NCBI GenBank assembly: GCA_007449985.2
Contig: VIIQ02000636.1
Coordinates: 1 to 64,000, forward strand
Direction: 5' to 3'
Origin: Desmodesmus armatus
Taxonomy: Eukaryota > Chlorophyta > Chlorophyceae > Sphaeropleales > Scenedesmaceae
DNA: 64,000 nucleotides
The translations under genes were made by a program, and so were the position numbers. Below the pieces are notes generated by a model. That model searched no databases, was not told the origin of the DNA, and worked only from the letters and a program-made list of their open reading frames with translations. Shown here one piece after another: positions 28,978-41,621 of this stretch (position 1 is the first letter of the stretch; each line of letters opens with the position of its first letter).

Positions 28978-30621
28978 TGATTACTGGGGTTGGGTGGTGT
29001 CATGCGCGGGTGGTGTTGGGGCTGCACGGGCTCGGTTGGCTGCCATAAGACCCCCGATGTCCAGTTGCTGCAGCAACCTCCACCACCCCTGGCACATGCT
29101 GCATGTGCTGGAGACTCCAGGTGGGCTTCTGATCAAGGTGTTCGCCTCTTCTAGGGCTGCCCCATCTGCATTCTGTAGACCTGCGAACACAATTCTGGGC
29201 GCCATGCTGTTGTTGCTTGCCCCATACGTTGATTGGAGGTGCATGTGCTGCATCTTCAGCATACAGCGTGAGGGCTGAGGCAGCATGCTTGCCGCGACCT
29301 TACTCACATAAAGATGTTGCTGTTGCCGTGCAGGAGTAACTTGGAAGGTGAAGACAACTGGACGTTTCTTTTGCTTTTCTCATGTGGTGGGCTATGAGCA
29401 GCGGCTGCTGTGACAGCAGCAGAGCTGTGCAGTTGCAGTTGTCTATTGGAAAGTGATGGCAACTGCAACTGCAGGAACGGGAGTGCTGAGAAGCACATTA
29501 CATGCGTTGTGAGGCTCCCACAGGTGTAACGGGGGGTAACTCTGTGCTCTGGTTGACGCTGGCAAGTACACGTTTTCGGGCCTCTCGCTAGCTACAGACA
29601 CAACACGGGTTGGGCAGCTGCAGCACTTGTGACAACAGCAGGGGGTCATGCGAGTGGGTTGGGTGGAACACAGCAGTGGGTGACGCTGGGTTGAGTTTCA
29701 TGGTCTGGTTCATGCTGGCATGCAGACGTAAAAAAAGTTGTACGGGCCTCTGCCAACTACAGACACAATAGGGTTACGCAACTGCAGCGCTTGCGACAGG
29801 ATCAGCGGTCAGGCGGCTGGGTTGGGTGAATGCGCACTGCCAGCATGCTGCAGCTCTCAGAAGGGACATGTGCAGCGGAGGAGTTGCGTGAAGTCTTGGG
29901 CAAGGGGGGGTGGGGTCTGTTGCAGCAAACATCAACACCAGCAGTTTGAGGCCAGTTACCAGCAAGCATGGTGCATGTTGCATGCAGTGGCAGCAGCAGT
30001 GGCAGCGACAGAGTCAGCCCGGGAGCCCGGCGCGGGGTTGTGATGTCCTGCTGTGCTGCTGGCCTATGCGGCCACTGGACACCACGGCGGTGCAGGTTCG
30101 GCCCCTGCCCATCTCTTGCACTTGTTCGCATAATGCTCTTCATGTGCATGGCTTGTCTGCATAGTCATGTCTTTTGTCAACTGTGTAAAGGAGTGTTCAC
30201 TGTGCGTTGCTGGTCCCCTGACGGCTGGAGTCAGCACATTTTGTCAGGTGTGCTTCAAGCGTGTCTGTCACAGCTTTCATGGCATTGGGGCCTGACTTTC
30301 TATGTACATCAGCGAACATACTGCAGCGACGGCCATGAGTCACCCCAGCACATGTGCACAGTGTACAGTGTTCAGCGTCCTTAGCCACAGATGCAGAAGG
30401 ATGAAGTGTCGCTTGCGCAAAACCCCTTATCGTCTGTTCAGGTTGCTCAAGGCCGTGTGGCACTCACCATCAGTGAAAGCAGTCTGTTTTTGCTGTGCGA
30501 TGCAAACCCTAGGCCTGTACAAGCACATGTGTCACCCCTCCCTCAACACAACCAGTCACCCAGCCCTGATTCAATTATTGAATCCTATTAGGGGCAGGGC
30601 TAATAAAGATTCAAATTGTGC
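28978..30621. other. Non-coding region with a diverged duplicate
   Basis: Two segments at about 29545-29640 and 29700-29800 share GGGCCTC..CTACAGACACAA and CAACTGCAGCGCTTG-type blocks, so they derive from one tandem duplication. Nothing else can be named. Confidence 0.4.
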
Positions 30622-31465
30622 ATGGCGGTTCAGCATATGACCTGTCACGATCTGAGCCGTATTGCGTGCACAACCGGACAAGTCAAAGACATGTACCGCC
30701 TCTGCACGTGGTGCCTGAAGAAACCCACGAGCACGTAAGCACACAACGCTATTAATACGACATACAACACCAGATCCTAGTCTGACTGCGTGTGTACGTC
30801 ACCAATACCAGCACAGGTGTCTGCAGATCGTCATGGAAAAGTACCCCGCCATAGACTCTGCCTTGCAACGAAGAGACAGCATCTCAGCACTGCAGGCTCG
30901 GTTTCTGCACCATGACCACACGCCCCAACTGCAGACTTTCGACACGGGCAGCAGCACAACAGCACACCAGTTCAAACAGCGTTGTGCCAACAGCTGCGGC
31001 AGAGGACTACATGCAGCCGCTTCTGACTGCCAGCAACAGCATGACAACAGCAGCTGTATCATTATGACTCCCATGGCTCATGAGTTGCTGCACATCCGCA
31101 GTCGGCGACAGCAGCGGCAGGACGCTGCCAGGATCATCACAGCAGCAGCACGGCTGCAGCGACAAAAAGTACAGCAGCAGATCTTCCGGGACCACTTGCA
31201 ATGTCTGAAGGCACTTCGGATACTATCAGCATGGAGAGGGCAGGTTGCACATGGGCAGCAGATCCGGGCTGAGCTGGCAGCTAGGAGGGCGGCATTTGCA
31301 GCAGCAGTTGCAGACGCATGGCATGCAGGGCCACGTGGCTTCCATGCAAGCAGGGTGTGCATGGAGGCAGGACCCTATGGTGTGGCCGCAGCGTTCCATG
31401 ATTGGCGATCGAAGGGCATGCTGCTGCTTGCATGGGCTGAGCTTGTTGTGGGCAGGTGCAACTGA
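30622..31465 (+). CDS. Unknown helical, Arg/Gln/Ala-rich protein
   Basis: Two exons, 30622-30734 and 30817-31465, agree in phase (MAVQHMTCHDL start; the join gives KKPTSTCLQIVMEKYP) for 253 aa. TGTAA at 31514 is 49 bases after the stop, which supports this end. Residues from about 125 onward form long amphipathic helices (RRQQRQDAARIITAAARLQR and ALRILSAWRGQVAHGQQI), with W-R spacing reminiscent of IQ/Sfi1-type repeats, which bind calmodulin-like proteins in basal-body or axonemal proteins. That similarity is weak and the function is unknown. An alternative donor at 31455 (CAG/GTGCAA) would remove the stop and extend the gene. Confidence 0.55.
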
Positions 31466-31513
31466 GCCCCCACAGGCAGTGTGCCGACTACAGTCAGCAC
31501 AGCCCTTGTACAC

Positions 31514-31518
31514 TGTAA
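31514..31518 (+). terminator. TGTAA polyadenylation signal
   Basis: 49 bases after the TGA of the helical protein gene. Confidence 0.6.
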
Positions 31519-32872
31519 AATACTCTCTTCAAATTTGGCTGATTGCCAGCCGAAATACACTGCAGGCAGCCTTGCTCGCTGTCTGTCAGCCTGTTGGTGA
31601 GATTTGCTTTGTGGCGTGTTCGCCATGCAAGTCTTGTTTGCTGGTGGTGACTGTGTTGTGCACAGGCATCCACAGTCATTGTGGCAAGGTTCAAAATTTG
31701 CTTACTGACGCACTGCTGTACTGATGTGCTTTGATTGACCAACCAGACTGCATGGCAGCCCAACTACTGCCCATGAAGCTTTACAGCTGGTGTTGCTGGG
31801 TAACATGTTGCTGGGTAACTTGTTTGCATTTGTTCGGCAGCAGCAGCTGTTGCCACTCTTTTGACTGCAACTGTGTGGCTGCTGCATGGTTGGATTCACC
31901 ACAAAAAGTCGCACTGCTGCCATATGTCCCCCACAAAGGAATTCCTACAAGGCTGCATAATGGCGCAGACAGCTGCCATTTCATTCTGAGCGTTGTTGGG
32001 ACTACTTTGTCAGCAGTTGCACCCAATACTACAACTGTAACCATGTTGTCCCACTTTACAAGTCCTCATCAAGGCTTAGGTGCCAAACTGCCGTGCAGTG
32101 TGTAGCACCCAGGTCACGTACCCTGCTGCAGCTCCTGCTCGGTAAGAGTGTGCTGGAATTGCATGACCTGATCAGCTGCACTATGTGCTGCCGTGTGGCT
32201 GCTGCTGCACAGACATGTGTAGCTGTGTTGTGGTGGCTGTAGTGCAGCCTAGCCGCCATGCTGCTAGGACAAAACCCCTGCACTGCAGAATGACTGTGCC
32301 ATGTGGCTGCTGCATTGTGCCCCCCCCCTCCCCATCCTCAGCAAAGCACATGCTTTCCTACCCTAGCACACCATGGGACGCATCTACCGCACTGTTAGGG
32401 GTTGGCTGAACCTACCCTATAGCGCTGTGTACTACTCTGGCTGTCTGCTGCCCACATGCAAGTCTGTCTTGGACCCTCATTCGTGATTCGAAAAACACCC
32501 ACCCCGCAACCCTGAGCACACAACTGCAGTAGCTGCCAATCCAACCCTGCAGCCGCTGCCCGAGTGCTCACTCCCCGCACATGCAACACACGCCCTGTTC
32601 CCCGGTGCCAAAAGTATGCTGCTGCTGTGTCGTGAACGTGTAACGTTGAGGCATGTTACCATGCGCAAGCCACAAGACCCCAGCACGCCAGCCCAACACC
32701 GCAGCACTCCAAGCTGCACGTGCCCTGACAGCTGCGGCACCAAGCCGCCATGACAACTGCAACCAGGAGGGCACCAACTGACGCCGGCACTGCCGCTGCA
32801 GCTCCAGCACGCACAGCTGCTGCTCCTGCTGCCGCTCCTGCTGCTGGCGCGCTGTCTCCGGGGTTGTGCTGC
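31519..32872. other. Intergenic region between convergent genes
   Basis: Holds the 3' ends of the plus-strand helical protein gene and the minus-strand eS24 gene. No further exon is supported. Confidence 0.45.
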
Positions 32873-34220
32873 TTAGTTCTTGGCCTTCTTGATACCGCGC
32901 ACCTTCCTGAGGCGGTTCTTCTTCTCCTTGAGCTGCTTACGGCTCCTCTCCACCTTCTTGGCCATACCCTGGCGGATCAGCCTGCAGGAGCAGCAGCGTA
33001 GCGTCGACACGGCGGCAGAGCAGCAGCGATACAGCAGCACAAGACGTGAGAAGGCAGGGCAGCATGCAGCACAAGCGCTCCAGCAGGTATACCTAGGCTA
33101 AGCTACTAGCTGTGTCACTTCGTGCAACCCTCCACAACACCCACAACATCACAACTGCTTGCTCTTGGTGACGGGCCGCCTGCTGCTGCTGATTGCATGT
33201 GTCGGCAGCTGCTGCTGATTGCAGGGTGTCGGCAGCTAGCACCGCTTCTGGAATGCTGTGACGTGGCGGCTGCCTGCTGGCACAGCGATGCAAGCAGCCG
33301 ACACCAACAGCGCAAGTGCTGCATTGCTGTAGTAGCTTCATATGCTGCCCGCTGCAGGTAGTGTTGCGCATGCTGTCTGAGACAGCATACGCTGCAGTCC
33401 ACTGGTACCCGAGCTACCACAGCTGCGCCTGCTGTGCAAGGCCGACGCAGCTGCCACAGCTTCATTGCACTGAGCAGCTGCCCCAAGTGTTGACTGCAAA
33501 GCTGGTGTGAGCCTGCCGCTGCTTGGCCCCCTTGGCTGTATTGGTGGCCACCAGCGACTGCGATCGACTGCTGTTGCTAACAACTGCAGCTGTTGCGCAG
33601 CAGCCTCTGCGCCGTGCTGCACATGCTGATCGACTGGACAGGTCAGAGATGGAACTGGCAGCTGCTGCACATAGTCATCAGCTGCTGCCACTGCCAACTG
33701 CTGGTGTGCTGCTACAGCCGCAACAGCAGCAGATGCTGCAAGGCCCCTGCTGCGTCTCAAGCGCCAATACAGCATGCATACGTGTTCTCCCAAAATAATT
33801 TATTATCATTGCGACTTTCAGCAGCTGCTACACATGCCTGCATGAGCCCCAGTGCCACCTGCTACTGTTGCAGTTATGATGGTGGTGATATCATGGCCCA
33901 GCCCCCCTGCCAGCCCCAGCAAGCCCCCAACGCATGAACACTGACCTATACTTGGGCTCGAACTTCTCTGCAGACTTCAAGTCATCGTAGATCAGGCCAA
34001 AGCCAGTGGACTTGCCGCCACCAAACTGGGTCCTAAAGCCAAAGACGAAGATCTGCTGTGCATCACGCACGTTGTACATGGAGGCCAGCTTGTCCCTGAT
34101 TTCGCTCTTGGACACATTGGCACGGCCTGGGTGCAGCACGTCCACGACGAACTGCTTCCTGGCGAGCAGCCTGTTCGTCATGAACTTGCGAGTCCTGATG
34201 GTGCAGGACTTGTCAGACAT
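32873..34220 (-). CDS. RPS24: 40S ribosomal protein eS24
   Basis: Two exons, 34220-33946 and 32981-32873, join in phase (EPKYR/LIRQG) to give 127 aa, close to the 130-135 aa of the family. The sequence is unmistakable: [20 protein letters not shown], then [26 protein letters not shown], and a basic tail [11 protein letters not shown]. It is a component of the small cytosolic ribosomal subunit. The start ATG follows an ACC context and the divergent neighbour begins 325 bp away, so the two share a promoter region. Confidence 0.96.
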
Positions 34221-34544
34221 GGTTGCTGCTTTGTGCTGACCGCAGGGGTGCTGCTGCTCCGATGGATGGCTTCTGTGAGCGGCGGCTTAAGCACAGCCGT
34301 GTGCCTGAGACTGCTGGCCGGGAAAGAGACCTGAACAAACTCGGAGACTCCACAAACGCTGCAGCACCGGCCGGCGTTTTAGCAGGGTATGAAAGTTGAC
34401 TAATTGGGGCAGATGGATGGCCCAGGCAAAAGCTAGACCCTTAATGCCTGTCAAGTAGCAGAACGTCCACCTATGCTCTATTCTGTATATCTAAGAGGAC
34501 TGTACTAGGCCAGGAGAAGGCTGTGGAGGTCAGTGTAGTCAAAC
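34221..34544. promoter_or_regulatory. Divergent promoter region of eS24 and the FAP119-like gene
   Basis: 324 bp between two outward-facing start codons. It must contain both 5' UTRs and promoters. I see no clear TATA box. Confidence 0.5.
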
Positions 34545-36705
34545 ATGGCCACCAACCTCACAGCCCAGGAGCTGCAGGGTTACATCAAGCTGCTGGATGC
34601 CAAAAATAGCAACCAAGAAGCCACTAGGTAAGGACCAATCGGCCTCAACTGCATCCCACAGGCATCCCTTTCATGCTGCTGTTGCTGACGTGTGCTGGCT
34701 TCTGCTACCATGCCAACCCAGGTATCTAGCTGAGGCCTTGCAGCTTCCGGACTACACACATGATGCCAGGAGCTCAGTCAAGCTGGACTATGCTGCCTGG
34801 TTGTGCACGTGAGCACCAGCTGACACCCTGGCCGAGGTCCCTCCAGTATTCCGCCTGGCCAATCGTTCATCACCACTCTTACTACTGTATGCAGACTGTG
34901 TCACAAGCTACAGCTGGACTCGAGGCAGAGTGCTGCTGTCATCCAGGTTGGGCAGCAGCTGCTGGAAGGCTGCACAGGTGAGCGCTCAGCGAGGAACATA
35001 AAACAGCTGGGGCTTGTTTGGTCAGTGTACACAGCACATGCTCTGCCCACAGCAAGCCCTTCCTGAGGGCTGCACTACAGAAGTTCATGCCCACTGTCAC
35101 CCCAAACGAAGCCGCTGGAGGGCCTCCACCCAGCGCATGTGCCATGCCATGCAACACCCGCGCACAAGCTCTCCAACCCATGTCACTTCCCATCGTCTGT
35201 GTATGCAGTTGGAGTGCCCCGCAGCCAGGCTCAAGACCTCCTGCGCAGCGCACTCCTGCAGCTGTGCATCCCAGCACGAGCCCCACCCGCAGCTGCCCCA
35301 GACAGCACCCCAGCTCCTGCTGCAGAAGCAGATGCTGCACACACAGCACCCACAGCAGAAGTAGCAGCATGTGGGCCGCCTGTGCAGCTTCCTGCAGATG
35401 TGGTCACAGCTTTGGCGGCCAGCTTCACCAGCACACTGCTGCAGCACTACAACCTGTGGAGCTTTGTGTTCACGCAGGAGCAGCAGCACGTCCAGCACCA
35501 GCACCACCTCATGGTGAGCTACAGCAGCAGCACCTTCCTGCACGTGCATGTGCAGCAGATCAATGAGCACGTTTACAATCAGGCCAGCCACACCGAGCAG
35601 CCAGCTGTTTGTGCGGATGACAGGCTCCAGCTGTCGCTCCTCAGCAGCATGTGCTGGGCTTTCATGCAGCAACGAGGCCTGCCAACCCCACGTTCCTGCA
35701 TCCCTTGCACAGGAGACATGCATGCTGATGGCAGGCCCAAAATGCTTTGGATGATCCCTCTTCATCAGCATGCAGTAGGCCCTGATGCAGTAAACAGGCC
35801 TGCCACCCCACCAGGTGCCTCAAGTGAAGCTGCGTGTTCCAGTTTGCATCTGCCAAACCCCAGTTCTATGTGTACGCATGTGCTCCTGCAGGTGGAGACA
35901 CCCGTCCCCCCACAGCCCCTGCAGGCTGCGCTGATTGAGTCAGACTGGCAGGCGCACCTGGCTGCTGAGCAGGCGCAGCGGGAGGCACAGGCTGCAGCAG
36001 CAGAGGCGGCTGAGAGGGAGGCAAGGGAGGCGCAGGAGGCAGCGGAGGCAGCAGCAGCAGAGGCGGCAGAGGCAGCCGCACGGGCAGAACAGCTGCAGCG
36101 GGTGCGCCGTGCAGATGCGTGTGGCTGTTATGATATTCTTCTGCCCCTACACACAAGCGAGATCGCTCAGCAGTAGCAATGATGAGTAGTGCTCAAGTCA
36201 AGGCAACTACTTGGCTCCATAAACAGGGCAGGCAATCCTGCTGTGTAGGCCAATGCACCATATTGATAACATGCCTTGCCAAGTGCTGGCAAATCTGGCA
36301 ATGCCCAGTGGGCAGGCAGAGAGTTCCCTGTTGTGCTGTGTGGCATGATGGTGTGCTGTGCTGTGCTGTGCTGTGCTGTGCTGTGCTGTGCTGTGCTGTG
36401 CTGTGCTGTGCTGTGCTGTGCTGCAGAAGCCCAAGACCCTTGATGAGGCAGTTGACAAGCTAGTAGCCCTCAAGCTGGAAGACGTGAGGACGGGCCTCAC
36501 AGCTGACTATGCAGCCAAGGCAGCAACTCTGGCAGCACGCATTGAACACCTGCAGCAGCTGCAACAGCAACAGCAGCAGGCGGCTCAGGCAGCAGCAGTA
36601 GTAGCGTCTGCGAGCAACAGCAGCCACGGCGGCAGGGCGTCGGGGAGCAGCAGGCTGGGGAGTGCTGGCAGCAGGGTGGCCAGTGCAAAGCCAGCAGCGA
36701 GCTAG
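34545..36705 (+). CDS. Probable axonemal protein of the CFAP119/FAP119 family
   Basis: Exons 34545-34627, 34722-34808, 34895-34977, 35007-35138 (least certain), 35209-35513, 35892-36101, 36427-36705 give a phase-consistent 392 aa. N-terminal helices include YLAEALQLPDY and KLDYAAWLCTLCHKLQL; a middle segment has SFTSTLLQHYNLWSFVFTQEQ, which resembles the conserved block of CFAP119 (CCDC189); then an Ala/Glu coiled coil (about 36000-36100) and a Gln/Ala/Ser-rich tail. In Chlamydomonas FAP119 belongs to the C1a projection of the central pair. The assignment rests on remembered motif likeness, so it is tentative. TGTAA follows at 36735. The exon at 35007 could instead start at 35053 with a different partner. 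Confidence 0.55.
36352..36423 (+). repeat. (TGCTG)n pentamer microsatellite at a 3' splice site
   Basis: About 14 units of CTGTG ending directly in the CTGCAG acceptor of the last exon at 36427. It acts as the polypyrimidine region of that intron. Confidence 0.95.
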
Positions 36706-36734
36706 ACTTTTACATATTGTATTGCCTGTTTTGA

Positions 36735-36739
36735 TGTAA
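36735..36739 (+). terminator. TGTAA polyadenylation signal
   Basis: 30 bases after the TAG stop at 36703-36705, about the expected distance in green algae. Confidence 0.65.
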
Positions 36740-36776
36740 CTTGGGACGGGAGCACACAGGCGTACAGTTAGGTGGG

Positions 36777-38229
36777 ACAGTGCCCGGAACCAGGGAGGTA
36801 GCAAGATTTCCTGTGGAGACACTGGGAACACACAAAGATGGGAACACAGAACACAATGTAACTAGCACTGGGTCCCCCACCGCCAACCCAGGCAACGAAA
36901 GCCTAACAAAGCAACCTCACAGTACAATAGAAGGCGTCCAGACCAAAGCTGGGAGTCCAGCAGCCCCATCAAGCCTAGTAGGATTACCTGCAAGCAGCAC
37001 CACCACCGCGCAGCGAGCGTCAGGAACAGTTCACCAGGATGCCATGAAGGAGCATGTAGGCACAAGGGGGGAGGGTGGGGGTCCTCCCCCACCCCCAGCG
37101 TAGGCTGGCAGCACCAAGTAAGCCGTCACCGTGGGACCTGAACAGGCACAGCATACAGAAATAACACAGGACAGGCGGGGCACACAAAAAACAGACAGCC
37201 GGGCGGCAAAGAGCACAAGGCACAAGGAAAACCACCCTGCCACCCAAAAACTTAACGCAGCACGGTGTGAAGTTAACCACCAACGGGGCAAAAAACCCCG
37301 CCTTTGCTAAACGGTGGTACTGACACTGCTACAGGAACGCACCGGGCGCAGCCCGAAGAGAGACAGGTTGAAGAGATATGCATATGTGTATGAGTGACAG
37401 CAGAGGTTTCATGTAAGTGAGTGGGCACAAGGGGAAGAGAGGGTAGGAAGAAGATGCGGGGCGGGCGCCGTAGCGGTCCCCACCCCCAGCGTGGCCCTGT
37501 GTCCCTGCAACAGGCACAAGACAAGGAGAGGCAAGTAAGGCAGTGCAACACAAGGTGGGGAGGGGGTGGGGAGGGGGGTGGACCATGCAGAGGCGACTGG
37601 TGAGGTGGGTGGACCGATCCGGGTGGCTGGTTTCAGCAGTGCTTGATGATTGTGATTCTGTTCATGAAACTGATGGTTGTCCGTTGGCTACTTCACGAGC
37701 TTCGGGCTCCCTTGTGGATTGTACGGCTTTGGTCGTGCCAAGTGCTGTATCTGTATCCGCAACTGAACAAAGTCCAAAGTCATCTGTTCCAAGAGTTCAA
37801 GAATCACGGACGGCCGCCACAACATCATTCCACAAAGGGTCCACGGAAATGTCGCCATAAGTGGCAAAATGATGGGACAAAAACCGACGAAGAACCTTGA
37901 ACAACGAAGACCGAACGTGCCCGCGCTTTTCCAGGTTCACAATGCACCGGGCTGCCTCCTCCACAAAGTTAGACCTGTCCATAATGATGGTGCTGAAACG
38001 AAACAACTGCCCGTGCAAGACGTTCGGGCCCACGCGCGCTGAGACTGCGCTAGCAACATGAACGTAACCCACCACAGGAATGTCAGCATAGCAAGACTCC
38101 CGGCGTTTGTCATACAAGTGTGTAGTGCTGCAAACCCGTCCGTCAACCACCTGTGACACAATGCGGATGTCCAAGGTGGGGTAGGGTAGGGTAGGGTAGG
38201 GTCCCCCCCCCCCCCACACACCCTTCCCT
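36777..38229 (-). mobile_element. 5'-truncated retroelement with reverse-transcriptase C-terminus
   Basis: Minus-strand frame from about 38190 to 37797 reads STTHLYDKRRE, then LHGQLFRFSTIIMDRSNFVE and KRGHVRSSLFKVLRRFL, the pattern of the thumb region of algal non-LTR or Penelope-like reverse transcriptases. The catalytic part is missing. The remainder toward 36777 is a non-coding tail with internal duplications (CCCCACCCCCAGCGT at about 37093 and 37478). The element is bracketed by a 17-bp direct repeat (36760-36776 and 38230-38246) that may be a target-site duplication. Confidence 0.5.
38176..38203 (+). repeat. (GGGTA)n microsatellite
   Basis: Short run of GGGTA at the truncated 5' side of the retroelement, followed by a C-tract. 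Confidence 0.9.
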
Positions 38230-38246
38230 GCGTACAGTTAGGTGGG

Positions 38247-39319
38247 TTGTGATTTCCTGCAGTGTGCTGTCCAGCCTCGGTGCCTGTGATAACAAAGAGC
38301 TGACAGCATCTTGGTGGTAGTGTCATTTTTAGGACTCAGTCCCGTGGTACATGCCCTGCTGTTGAGGGGCTCATCACTGATTGAACGGCTGCTGACATGA
38401 CGGTTACATGCCCGGCATCGGACAAGATGGAGGGCGGAGGGGCTGTTCATGGAAAATGTCTAGGGAGCCTGCCAGCCATGGTGACTTGGCACTCGCTGGT
38501 CATTGCCTTACGCTTGGTGGCACCCAGCCAGTTCCCTTCTGTGTCTGCATCTGAAGGGGGCTGCCCGGACACCAAGTGCTGTTTGTGAGCAGGCTGCTGC
38601 TGGTGGGCGCATTTCAATGGACTTTGTGCAAAGCCACAATTGGCACCGTCACTAGTGCGATACAATACCATATAAACGGCACATGCCAAGGACCATCCAA
38701 GAAAGCTAAGCACACCTTTGTTACACACCCTCTCTCATTCAGGCTGTATGATACACGACCCCGTGGGGGCTCAGTGATGACCAAACACTGCTAAAACCTA
38801 TTCCCAAGGCAACGTTGAACCCTACGTGCAACTCAACACCCACCCCAACACCCACGCCCAAGCACTGTGGGTATGCTGTCAACATGGCGTGCGACCATGC
38901 TCTCACATGGTGTCACACTATCAGACTCTCACAGGCACACAGGCCACTCAACAAGCAACACAAACCAACTCAGCTAAGACCTGGCAACAGTGGCACTGAG
39001 TGATGGGGCACACCCACATGGCCCAAGTAGGTATGTGCCGACCGGTCACCGATACATCTGCTCTCTCAAGGGAGCTACTGTACCCTCAGCTGCTGCGACA
39101 AACTACACTGTACACACCAGATGCAACAGCAACCACCAGCCAACCCTTTGGCACAGCCAAACACAAACCAGACACAGCAGAACACTCTGCAGCATGAGAC
39201 AGGCTGCCACGAACAACATGCAACCTCATACGCAGCTGGTCCCCCTTCACGGCAGCCGTGGGCAAGCTGCTGCTGCTCCACTCAGCACACCTGCTGCAGC
39301 TGCTCAGGAGGCACACCAA
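38247..39319. other. Intergenic region
   Basis: No supported exon. Short open frames only. It holds the 3' side of the polyQ gene. Confidence 0.45.
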
Positions 39320-41559
39320 CTACAGCTGCTGCTGCCATTGCGGCTGCAGGCCTGGCTTTACCATTGCCACTGCTACTGCAGTCTGCCTCACAAACACTGC
39401 CAGGCTGGCGCAAACCAGGTGCACCACAGACTTCTGAGGGAGAGAGGGCAGGGCCAGGTGCAGCAGCAGCTGCTGCTGCAGACGGCATCTCCGGCAGCAG
39501 CACAGCAGACTGCAAGCTGCTGTACAGCGGTGGCGGCTCCTGCTCATATGCATGCCCTGCAGACAGAACCTGCTGCTGCTGCCATTGCTGCTGCTGCCAT
39601 TGCTGCTGCTCCCATTGCTGCTGCTGCTGCAGCCGCCACTGCTGCTGTCCCTGCTGCTGCCACCGCTGCTGCTGCTTGTAATGCCTGCGCTCCTGCAGGT
39701 GCTGCTCAGCTGAGGGCAGTACAGCAGGCCCTGGTGCTGCCACACCACTGGCAGCACCAGCAGCAGGCACAGCCACCACCCATAACACAACACCACCAGC
39801 ACTGCTGTCACCACCCTTCCTAGTATCCCCACCCCACCCCCACCACCGCCCCTGCTGATGCTGCTGCTGCTATCACCACCGCTGCCGCTGGTGCTGCTGG
39901 TGTGAGAGAGGGGCTGTACAGTGAGGTACAAGTCCTGCCCTGCAGCTGCCAGCCTTTCCCGTACTGCCACTACAGCCTTGAAGGCTGCCAGCGCCCCAGC
40001 TGGAGTGGTGAAGGCAAGGCCAGTGGGCCAGCTACCCCTCAACAGACGCAACACCTGCCAGCCTAACTGGTAGAGGGAATCGGCAGCTGGCCGCACACTG
40101 CTGCCGCTGCTGCTGCTGCTGGTGGTGGTGCTGGCACTGCTGCTGCTGCTGCTGGTGGTGGGGATGGTGGTAGGTATGGTGGCGGCAGGTGCAGGAGGCT
40201 GCTGCGTCTTCTTCCGCCGGCGTTTGAACGTCCTGCTGCTGCTGCCGTCAGGCACCGGATTGGCCAAGTGGTCACACTGCAAAATGTGACACGTGCGAAC
40301 CTGCTGCTGCTCCTGCTGCTGTCCGTGCCGCTGTTGCAAATCCTGCTGCTGCTCCTGCACCTGCGGTTGCTGCCCCTGCTGCTGCTGTGCCTCCTGCTTC
40401 TGGGTCACCTGCTGCTGTTGCTGGGTCTGTACTGCCAGCCACGACAGCCGCAGCTGATACTGCGACACCTTGCTGCTGCTGCTGCTGTCAACCTGGCTGT
40501 CAGCAGCATCACCACCAGCACCATCATCACCAGATGCTGCTGCTGCTGCTGCCCCAGCCAGCTCGACAGACTGCTGCAGCAGCTGTGGCTGCAGCAGTAG
40601 CTGGCAGGGCTGTGGCTGAAAGCTGGAGGCCTCTACTGTAGCCCTGCTAGCTGCCTGCAGTGCCGTGAGCAGCGCTGCTTTGCTGGTGCAACACAACAGC
40701 ACATCAGGCACTCGCACAGCAGCACCAGCAGCAGGCCCAACCACAGCCCCAGCACTACTGCAGCTGCTGCTGCCAGCAGCGCGGCCAGACTGACCAGCAG
40801 CAGCAGCTGCGTGGATAGCACGCGCTGCTGCTTTGGGCTGTCTGCTGGCAGGCTGCTGCTGCTTGCGGTGCTGCTGTTCCTGCTGCTGCTGGTGCCGCTG
40901 CTGGTGCTTGTGCAGCCACAGGCGCAGTGCACTGGCCAAGTGTGCGACCTGTGTGCTGTTGGCTACCCTGAACTCATGGAGGCCAGAGCTGCCTTGGGCT
41001 TGCTGCTGCTGCTGCTGCTGTCGACGTGGGGGTTTGTGGCCTTGCTGTTGCTGCTTGTGCTGCTGCTGCTGCTGATGTCGCCCCTGCACACGCTGCTGCT
41101 GCTGCTGCTGTTGGTGCTTGTGCTGCTGTTGGTGCTGCTGTTGGTGCTGCCGATGGAGCGCCTGAGCATGCAGGTGCTGCTGCCGCCGCTCCTGTTGCTG
41201 TGCGGCAAGCGGCTGCTCAATCATCTGATGCTGCTGCTGCTGCTGCTGCTGCTGTATTAGCTGCCTGCAATGCTGCGTGTCGACTGCAGCACCGTTATGC
41301 ATTGCGTGCCGCTGCTGCACATGGGCCTGCTGCGACTGCTGTCCGCCCAGCTGTTGTGCTGCAGCATCTTGACTGATAAACACACGTCCCTGCAACGCAG
41401 CTGGTAGTTCGGCTGTGTGCCATCCGTTGCAGGGTGGGGAGCCCAACTGCTGCTGGTGGTGCTGCTGTTGCTGCCATGAACCAGCGCCAAGAACGGCAAC
41501 TTGCTGCAGCCCATTCTGTGACAGCTGTTGCTGCTGCTGTGGCTGCAGCTCGCAGTGCT

Positions 41560-41621
<62 letters not shown>

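Noticed and set aside
39282..39788. Alternative Gln-rich minus-strand frame as a separate protein
   Set aside because: It overlaps the large polyQ gene and could be its true C-terminal frame after an unseen splice; it cannot be separated by sequence alone.
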